A stretch of DNA of 64,000 bases. It comes from Nereocystis luetkeana (Eukaryota; Sar; Phaeophyceae; Laminariales; Laminariaceae). A program made the translations under genes and the position numbers. The stretch lies in assembly GCA_031213475.1 (NCBI GenBank), contig JARUPZ010000009.1, positions 11,565,601 to 11,629,600 on the forward strand, read 5' to 3'. The first letter of the stretch is position 1. Every line of letters begins with the position of its first letter. The notes below the pieces were generated by a model. The model saw only the letters and a program-made list of their open reading frames with translations, was not told the origin of the DNA and searched no databases. Positions 51,301 to 61,827 of this stretch are shown here, in pieces.

Positions 51301-54300
51301 CTACTCGAGCTGGAGGATCTGTACCTCGCTTGGAATTGGATCGGTAAAAACATTTTTTTTGTTGGCGCTTGCAGCGGCACAAAAAACTAGTGCAGCGAAA
51401 CCAAACAATTCTCCACGGCGGTGTCTATCCCGGAATAAGGTAGTCACTCGGCGATGCCTATCTCAGAAAACAGGATCTAAAATCGACCCCCCCTCCCCAA
51501 CGTCACCTGACGGCGCTTCGCGCTTAGCGCAAGCAATATCTGCGTGGTCGGTGAAAACCCGACATGCTCCGTCCCGGCATTGTAGGGATGCGAGGGTCTA
51601 TGGTCATACGACTACGGGCATGCATGAGATCGAGTACATCTCTCCTGTCGAGTACACACCCTCCCTCCCCTCCCCCCCTCCCCAACGTAGCCTTGGTCGT
51701 TGGTTTTTTGATCGGCATGGTATACCGAACCCGATTATCTTTTTTGCTATCCATCACCGGGTGGGATGCACATCGCCCTAAGCGGTGATCGATATCATAT
51801 TTATAAATATTATATCGATTTTTCGTTTTTTGTTTATCGATATCGCATATCCCACTCGATTCTCGCTCGCTATGCCTCACCGGGTGCGATTATCGATTTC
51901 GTACTTATATGACATCGTTCATGTTGTTTCGTTTGTCGATGTCATGCTTCGAGCACGATTTTCGCTCGCCCTTCATCACCGGGTGGGACGCACAATGCCT
52001 CGCCCTCCCCCATGATCGATATCGCATAATATCGTATCGTTTTTTTTTTTCTCTTCAAGATCGATATCGTTTCGAATATCGAACTCCACCACAGTATCGC
52101 CCGATATCCCCCACCAGGTGCGACTACCTGGCCCTCCGCGACGCTCTTCTGGACTACCTCTCGGACTTGACGAGAGCTGGGATCACCCCCGTGGTAGTCG
52201 TAGACGGCATGCAGGACTGCCAGAAGGAGGCCACAACCCTGGAAAGGCGTCGCAGTCAGGTGATGATCGCGTCTTTTTTCTCCACCAGGTGCCATATAGG
52301 TTTGTTGCTGTAAAGGCCGAGCGATGCGTCTATGCGAAGATATCTCGACGAGATCTTCCACCAGAGCCACCGTGTTCCGTCGTGTGGTGCGGGCCTGGTT
52401 TTGAAGAGCATCAGCTCTCTCGGAATTTACTCCCAGCAGGGGGTGTGCTATCTTATCACCGGGGGGTGTTGTCTCATCACCCGTGTGCTATTTTATCACC
52501 GCGGTGTGTTATCTTATCATCGATGTGTTATTTTATCCCCCGTGTGTGCTATCTTATCACCCGTGTGTTATCGTATCACCGGGGTGTGTTATATTATCAC
52601 CCATGTGTTATATTATCACCCGTGTGTTATCTTATCACCCGTGTGTTATCTATCACCGGGGTGTGTAACATAATCACCCGTGTGTTATCTATCACCGGGG
52701 TGTGTTGTCTTATCACCCGTGTGTGTTATTTCATCACCCGTGTGCTATCTTACCACCCGTGTGATACTGTAATACAGCAGTAGTGGCAGTGCCTCTATAG
52801 TGCCGGCATGCGCGCCATCAACCCCACTGGCGGATCTCATCGGTACCAAGCGATCCCACGTAGCAGCAAGCCGGCACTACTAGTATAGAGGGACCACCGC
52901 TGTACTGTTTGTACGTCGACGCATGGCGCGGTAGAGGCTCCTTCCTCACACACGAGGAACTCAATGCTATTTATCAGTACTTTTACGGGGGACCATAGTA
53001 AGTAGGACCAAATATTGGCAGTAGAAATAGGTAACTATATAGGTTTTTGTGTGTACCGTAGGTCCTATTTGCTATGTCCCCCGTGCCATACTAAATAGGA
53101 CCAAATATTGTCAGTAGAAACAGGTAAATATATAGGTTTTTGTGTGTACCGTAGGTCCTATTTACTATGGCCCTCCGTAATAGTACTATTATTTGTACTA
53201 ATACTACTATTACAGAAGTACTATTAGTGCTATTACGGGGGGCCATAGTTAACAGGACCAAATATTGTTAGTAAAAATGGTTAAACATATAGGTTTTCAT
53301 GTATACCACAGGTCCTGTTAACTATGGTCCCCCGTAATAGTAGTGCTATCAGCACTCTCTTTAATAGTGAGTCACCCTAAACACGCCTTTCTGAGAAAAA
53401 GCGTTCGCTCGATGAACCATGGGCTACTGCTGTATATAGGTCCATTTACATCGAGATAGATGCATTTGCTGAAACAAAACGATATTCGGTAGTTTGTTGG
53501 TGAAGCAGCCCCATCAGTCATACTAAAAGTTTGGCCAATCCTGAAAACGTTATTAGGGATCGGGAACCGGGATGATAATTTTCTGCAGTTTCTTGTTGTA
53601 GAGAGAATCAGGCGTTATGGTTCATATTCTTAGGCTGGGTACGTATCAGTAGTACGTGGTCACTTCGACAGCAGCGGCGGGCGCTGTTTGGTTGATCGCG
53701 CTTGTGGGAGTAACTATTAATAGTGGATACCGCACGGAACGGTGTGGTGCTGGCAGGCTGGTAGAACACGCGAACAGACTGGCCCCGTGGCTTGCACCTG
53801 GACAGCGGCCGATCACTGGGCCAGGAATTCGTGAATTCTGGATGAGGTATTTCGTGAATTCCGATTTAACGTCGGAAGCGGAGCGGAGGGTGGAGCGCTT
53901 CGTACGTGGCACGGGCAGCAAGCGCGGAAGCGTGAGCACCGTGCATCGCGTCGACTGGTATGCTGTTATGTGCGTAGACGGGCAGTTAGCTCTCTCATTA
54001 ACCCCGACGCTTACGGGCCGAGGGCGTGTGCGTTTGGGATTGGCCTGATCAGTCATCCTAAAAGTTTGGCCAAAACGCGCTATTTACGGGGGGACCAGAG
54101 TAATCAGGACCCGTCATTCGCACTGAAAACCGACGGTTTCCAGTTTTTTTGTTATTACGGGGGGCCATAGTTAACAGGACCAAATATTGTTGGTAAAAAT
54201 TGTTAAACATATAGGTTTTTATGTATACCATAGGTCCTGTAGACTATGACCCCCCGTAATAGTTGGCGTATTCTGTCTTGAATACTACTGTATGTTCGCT

Positions 54301-57300
54301 CGTAATACCTCTATCGTAATCGACAGTAGCCCTACGCTCGTGTTTTTTGCAATTGGTAGCCATCAGCACGGTTTGGCCAAAGTACTCCTGACTGACCCAG
54401 GGTCTGTTCGTTGGGATACGATTGGTGCTCTGCAGTAACTACTGGTCATGTACCCGCTGGGATCTCTGGCTACACTGTTTGGCTTCTCTCCAGAATTCGG
54501 TTTCTGGGTGACATGGTAATAGTGTAGAGCTGCTTACGTCGTATAAGTGGAAACCGATTATCTTTCCGTTCCAGGTATGTTGTACAGTGTCTATCCCCGG
54601 TGCACATGCACAACAAAAAAAAAAATAGAAAAGAGAACGCTATTAATGGTGGAGAGAGGTGTTTTTTCTTGCCTGTACCGCACCTCGCCAAAGTTAGGTG
54701 AGGGGTGCCCGCCCACTGCTGTACCTGCCATCTTGTATCCCGAGGCGGATGGAGGCTTGACTATCCCCCTTTCCTGATGGAGCCTTGGAACCTTCCAGGA
54801 CTACAGTCGCTTTTCGGGGACAGACTACTTGAAAAAAAAAGTTGAGTGATTTGTCCTCAAAACGGGACGCCAGCTCTAGAAAAGGATCAAGCAGGCGTTA
54901 TTCATATTAATAGAAGCATCGGCGACCGTGAACTAACGCGGGAAAGGGTGATTTGATTTATTGAATCCCTGTACGTAAATAATCTGGAGCCTGTCCTCTA
55001 CCTGGTATGAGTTTGACACGCATACGTATAATACAGTAGTGCCGATAGGTGATCTCGTGCCCCTATCCCTATTTTCCCTGCCTATCTCACCAACCTTCCA
55101 AGCATTGTAAGCTTGGAAATAGACGACGAAGAAATTAGGAAAAAAATGGGATGCTTCGTTTTTTCTTGCCCCCTGTAACTCTCCGCCTGTCCTATGTTCG
55201 TACGCGTTTTATTTTTTTTGTAGGGTGTCCCAGGGGCGTCCGTGAAGAAGATATGACGGCATCCCACGCCCCCAGAGGTCGGAACGGAAAATCATCGCAA
55301 CCGTTGCGATCACATGATGAAACAACAAGAAAGGGAGAAAAAACAAAAACCTTACCTTCATATTTTTTTTCACATGGTTCTATTACGGGGAACCATACCC
55401 TGGTAGTTAATAGGACCTACGGTACACACAAAAACCTATATATTTCCCGTTTTTTACCGACAATATTTTGGTCCTATTTACTATGATCCCCCGAAATAGT
55501 AACCCCCCCCTGCCTAGCGAAAAAATATTCTGTGACGGTTCGTAATTTTTTTTTTCGGGCGCCTTCGGCTGTCCTGTGAATCTTCGTTACCCCTTTTACC
55601 CGATCTCGCCTTTTTTGCTACCCCTGCCCCAGGCGTTGGAAGCGTCGGCAATGATGGAAGACATCTCCCCGGTCGGGAACGGCCCCCCCTCCTCCAACTT
55701 CGCGTCACTGCTCCCTCTGTTCGCCGCGGAAGCTTTGGCAGCTGCCTGTGACATTGCGGGAGTTGCATGCAGGCGAGTTGCGGCGTGTCTCGGGAGGGGG
55801 GGGGGGGGGGGGGCTGCTTGTTTGCTAGAACAAATCCCGTAGCCCAGCCCAGGAAGGGGTATGTGAACAAAATAATGATACACCACACCCTCCCCTCAGA
55901 TATGTATGTATGAAAAACGAACCGGCCGGGGTGCAAGCAAGTACTTGAGGAGTTTCAAAACCATACCTGTCATTTATTTTTTCACGCCATCTGCGTTGTT
56001 TAGGGATGCAACTTTTCATCATTTTTCACGCCGCTGCTGGCTTTGCTAGCCTCGGAAACCTTACCGGTCGCCTGCGGGGCAAGGGGAGTTGCTTGGAGGC
56101 GGATAAAGGCGTGTCTCGGAGAGGGTGTGTTAGTTTGAACATCGAACCTATGGTCTAGAAGGTACAGCAGCAGAGTTGTGAACTCGGCTATTATTAGCAA
56201 GACAAGTCGCCGATTGTTTTTTGGTACCAATAGCCAAGTCGTTGACTAGCTGGTAGTTGGTTAGACAAGTCGCCGATTGGTTGCTTGTTGACTAGAGAAG
56301 CCCCCGACTAGTTGTTTGTTTGATAGACAAAGTCGCCGACTAGTTGTTAGTTGGCTAGACAAAGTCGCCGACTAGCAATTAGTTGGCTAGACGAGCCGCC
56401 GGCCAGTTGTTGGTTGGGTAGACAAAATCGCCGACTATTAAATAGTCTTCGGTTGGCTGGGTACTACAGTTAACGGTAATCTGCGAAGTTCTGCGTGTTT
56501 GTTTTGGACAAGTACGACGTCAGTCGGTTGGCTTCGCCCAGGTATATAGCTATACGGTATAGCTATACGGTACTGGTCCCTCCATAGTGCCCGTTGCCGG
56601 CTATAATGCCTGTGGAATCGCCTGGCACAGAAGGGACTTCACCAGTGTCCAGTGTGGTATTACTGGGGGCCATAGTAAATAGGACCAGATATTGTTAGTA
56701 AAAATACTGAAATATATAGGTTTTTGTGTGTGCCGTAGGTCCTATTTACTATTGCCCCCCGTAATGGTTGACTGACGCACATCTACCGGCACTATAAAGG
56801 GTCAGTTCAATTCTATTGACGCCTCGTACAGACCCTGGTACGTACATGAACATGTCTGAAGATAATCTATTGTAGAACCCAATCTGCCGTTGTGATATAC
56901 CGGCGATTTGCCGGGTCTGTAAGTACACGAGTAAAGATCCAACCGAGGAAATATGTCCTAGATTATTCAGATTGTACGGAGTCCACCCGACAACGTGAGC
57001 TAGATCATACATAACATACAGATCATACAGATCATGAAAATGTATTTCCTGAAAGATCTGCGGTAAATCGTCAAGGGCGAGTCGATGATCTGTAGATAAT
57101 GTGTAGATGATGCGGCGTCCGAAGATCCCCCCCCCCCCCCCGCTCTCTCTCAGCACTTTTCGGAGGGCCGTGAGAGGTTCGGACGTATTTTACAAGAATC
57201 GAAAAAAGGAACCAGTCGGGCCGGGACTTACGAACGACTTTGAAATATAAATACATCCTCTCTTTCCTCGGACAAACCACCAGTCCCACTTCAGAAGCGT

Positions 57301-60300
57301 TCTATTTAGGAGGTGTCACATATGGGGAAGACACTTTCTGAGCTGCCCCGGCTTCCTAACCGGGCACTAGTTGAAGGATCAGTATGCAACTTGTCCTCGA
57401 CAGTGATGGGCATCATGCGCACGTACATGAACGAGATGCGTGTAGCATCGGTCCTGTTCATATGTTCGTCCCTGTCAAATTCCGCATTATACCTTGGGGG
57501 GACATATGTGCCTCAGACAAATAGAGGGTTAACCTCTATCGTAGAACGCCTCTTCATGATCTAGACCCTTCAGGGAAGATTATCTGTGTGATCCGTGTGA
57601 TCTGTGCGGTCTGCGTGATCTGTGTGATCGGTGTGATCGGTGTGATCGGTGTGATCTGTGTGATCTAAGCTCATGTTTCCGGGCGGCAGCCGACATACCC
57701 TGCATGGTCTAGGGCGTATTTCCTGGGTTTGATCTGCACAACTGTACGAGATCTTGCTCAATAGCAACAGCACCAACAGTCAACCATGTGCAGTATTGTA
57801 GAGGCAGCAACTACGTGAAGTGAAGATAGCGTCGATCCAGCAGCGGCTATTTCGGTCGGTACATCAGACACAGCAATCAATTATGTGATTAGCGCGGGGA
57901 ATGTATGTGCGTTTGTTCACATTGAACCGTTCTTTCTACCCGTCAACATCAGCATCCAGCACACCCGATGCCCATGCCGACTCCACTATCCTATTTTATC
58001 GAGAGAGATGCAAAACGCATGCTGTCACAAAACTACGCCACAGGGACACATACTACAGTACGTTGTATGCAATGCGATGTCATCGTACCGGTTGCGACGG
58101 GCACCACGGCCATGCCAGCAGCCCGCATGCGTTGAAGTTATTGAGAAAAGCGGAAGAAACAAAAGGAAGAACACAACACGACAGACCCACACCCACCCCC
58201 CCCCCTCTATCTCGAGGATCATCCCCTTACCCCCAACCCTGCCAGCTGACCCACTCTCACTCACACTCGACCCCCCCCCCCCCCCCCCCCCCTTCTGCTT
58301 CGTCGTTTGCTGATTGGTCAGGGCGGCGGAGCGCGAAGCCGACCCCGAGTTGGCCGCCCTGTGCCACCCGCCCCCCCGCCCAAAGAACGCCAACCTCACC
58401 GAACCTCAACGGGAAAACCGCCGTCAGCCGGAAGGATGGGGTGAGGGAACCCTTTCGTCCACCTCAGCGGTGCCGAAAGAGGATAAGGTTTCGAGAGATC
58501 ACGGATCGATAGGTGACGAATCGAGCGGTAACGGATCGGGAAGTGCTGGAGAAGCTCCCCTGTCGAAGACGGCGCCTGCCCGAAGGACACCTCGGACAGG
58601 GCCACCGCAAGGAAACCATCATGGCCTCAAGGGAGGTCATCTTGGCCCAGCCTCCCGGGACCTTGAGAGGGAGAGGGGGGGGATGGGGGTCGGGGACTGG
58701 GGGCCTCGGGGCTGCTGCGACGTGGTGGTGTCCAACGACAGCGATTTCTTGGTTATGGATGTACCCGGGTGTGTGTGAGAGAGAGCAGTGGTGGTGGGAG
58801 GGATGTTTTTGGAGAGGGAGGGTGTAGTGTACGGTGCGACGTTTTTCGCTGAGTTTTTTTTTTTTTTTTTCTTTTTTCAATCCCATTCATTGTCTTTGCC
58901 CTTCTTTTTTTTCTTCCGTCCTCTCTCTCCCTCGTCTTAGCCTAGACGAGGTGGCACAGCGGGCTCTTTCCCCCCCCCCACCTCCTCATTACTGTTTGAC
59001 ATGCTGCATTACAGTACCATTCACATACCAATCGTAACCTACTGTAATATGGACGCGTTCTGCGATAGAGGCAGCGCATTTCCGCTAAATTATTTCTGAA
59101 GGACGGGGCTCCTTAACACCTCGTCGGAATGCCAATCTTGTTTCGAAACATGACGCTTTTGTATAGTTGGGCCGTGGGACTATTCAGCGGGATGCAGTTG
59201 AATTTTAGCTGAAGTCTGTTTTTCGGATGAGGTATGAAGCGCCTTAAGGTCAAGTGAGCAGCCCCAGAAAATTTAGGTTGAACTTCTATGGGTCGTGAAC
59301 GTAGGGGGAAATGTGATTTTTGGGCCAGTCGCGGGTTATATTTACTCTTCCCCCCGTACCCCAGGAGATTGTACTCTGGACCGCACGACATGTTTATCTC
59401 CGGGGGGGGGGGAGGGGGGGTTTCTCGTTTCGGGGCGGTTTTATTTGGTATCAATGATATGTTTTTTTTCTCTCGTCGGTACCGATTTCTTTGTCCCAAG
59501 CTATAAGGAACGCTTAGTTTGTTACACTCAGTCCAAACGATAGTTGTATTCCGGGGCAGAGCAATCTATACAACGACGAGGGTTTGTGCTCGATTGGCAC
59601 GTGGCGTGTCTTTGTCGTGTCGGCGCTGCTCGTTTTGTCCAACCGCGTTATTTTCGTCTAGGGGTACATATGCATGCTACTTATAGCGCAAGCAAAGGCC
59701 GGGCGGCTGAAATTTCGGTCCTCGTGTGGAGAGCTCTGTGGTGCGCGCGCGCAGCCCCTACCTCCCTCGAATGGGTCGCCGTTTCGTCCTTGCGGTAGAC
59801 CCGGGAACGATGTCATTGCATTGGATAGACGGGGGTTACATCCCGATTATTGTTGCAGTTGCGGCATTGTTCCTGTTGTACCTCTTGTTCTTGTTCTTGT
59901 TCTTGTTTTTATTCTTGTTCCTGTTTTAGTTATTGTTCTCGTTCTTGTTCTTGTTTTTATGCTTGTTCCTGTTTTAGTTATTTTTCTCGTTCTTGTTCTT
60001 GTTTTTGTTTTTGTTCGTGTTTTTGTTCTTGTTTTTGTTCTAGTTTTTGTTCCTGTTTTTGTTCTCGTTCTCGTTCTCGTTCTTGTTCTTGTTATCGTTC
60101 TTGTTCTGGTTCTCGTTCTCGTTCTTGTTCTGGTACTCGTTCTCGTTCTTGTCCTTGTTCTCGTTTCTCAAGATCCGGTCCTTGCTCTTGATTTTTTCTC
60201 TTGCTGGGGCTGGGCACTGACTGAATCAGCCGGCAGCGATTATTCTGTCGACAAAATCAATCAGTATCCTCGATTGCAGCAGTGTACCGCCCCTAGCCTC

Positions 60301-61788
60301 TCCTGTCCGCTCCCGAATCGCATTCAGTGGGTCCCCGTGTTGGCCAGGTCAATCAGTAGACTTACTACTTCCAGTACAGCCCCAGTTCTTGTTCCTCGTG
60401 TTGTTCCTGTTTCTCTCTTGTTCTTAATTTTGTTCGTGCTCTTGTCTGTTTTTTTTTTTGTCATTTCTTGCGCCGAATACCCCCCCCCCCCCCCCCCTCT
60501 TGTGCGTGTTTGAAGTTCTCTGGTCCTCGCCTGCGCGCGCGGCAGTTACCCTTTCCCCCCCTGCCTCCCAGTCTCGGTCACCTGTAGCGTCTGATCTCGT
60601 GTCGAGATTTTCGATAGATCGTTTTTTTTTGTCAAGTTTCGATACCAGGTATCATATCGGAATATCGAACGTGTTTCGCCCTCCGCGCCCCTGGCACCCT
60701 TGTTTTTGTTTTTTGCAGACATGTACTGAAGGAAAGCCTTGACGTGTCTAATATCGGAATCATGTTGATTCCGTACTATATTAGCCTAGCGGTGTTGTAT
60801 TCCTCTGTCTCACGGTATATGACCACATAACTAGTTTTTTTCTAGGATAAGGGATCAGAACGGACACTGGGTATACTGATGTAGTTGGCTAGAAAGGGCG
60901 ATTTAACGCGAATACAACACACACATTATATCGGACTCGATTCTCGTTCGATGCCCAACCCAATCAAGACATATAGATACCGAACGGAAGCTTCGAAGTA
61001 TCAAAATATCGAGATCGTGCATATGGATTACTGCTTTTGTTCTTCGGGTTCCGATATCAACATCCGATCCGATACCGATATCCGACATCAAGCAGCATTG
61101 GTAGTTGCCTGACGCTTTCCCCATTCTTGGTGTGGCAGTGTTTTTGTTTATCGGTATTGTCGAGCTCGAAGCCGATATCGATATCCGATCCGATATCGTT
61201 ATCCGATATTCAATGTCATCACTGCAGTAGTTGCTTGACCCTTACCCCATCCCTTGTTGGTGGATGGTTTCTGGTCCTCGTGCGTGGCAGTTACATTCCT
61301 TTTTGGTCGCTCGCTGTGGGAGAGGACGGCTCCGCTGGCGCAGTCGTTTTTCGCCGATCGCTCGTCGCAGGTAAGCAACGATCGCTCGTCGACCTCTCTG
61401 TATGCTGCTGCTTTGCGTACAGCTGTGTTGGGAGCACACTCTGACAGAAGGCTGCGCGGACACCCGCAAACGTCGGGCTTTGGTGACTCTGTTGCTGCTG
61501 GGGGCAGAGACTAGTGAACCATGCTTTCCGACGGACCGGATTCTATGATGCTTTGATTTTTGTCTTATTCTCCGTAGTGGTGGTAGGCAGTAGACAGTAG
61601 ACAGTATAAAGTAGGCAGTAGACAGCAGGCGGTGGACAGGTAGTAGGTAGGCAGTAGACAGCAGGCGGTGGACAGGTAGTAGGTAGGCAGTAGACAGCAG
61701 GCGGTGGACAGGTAGTAGGTAGGCAGTAGGCAGCAGGCAGTACGGAGTACCTGGTAGGCAGTATCAGGTAGGCAGTATGCAATAGTAG

Positions 61789-61827
<39 letters not shown>

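Noticed and set aside
52435-52770. CRISPR-like regular repeats
   Set aside because: Units abut without unique spacers and the locus is eukaryotic; it is a minisatellite.
59674-60513. 279-codon plus frame with a long Val-Leu repeat
   Set aside because: Produced by the TTCTTG hexanucleotide array. The phrase PGNDV in it was considered as the Asteroid GNDY motif, but the context does not match.
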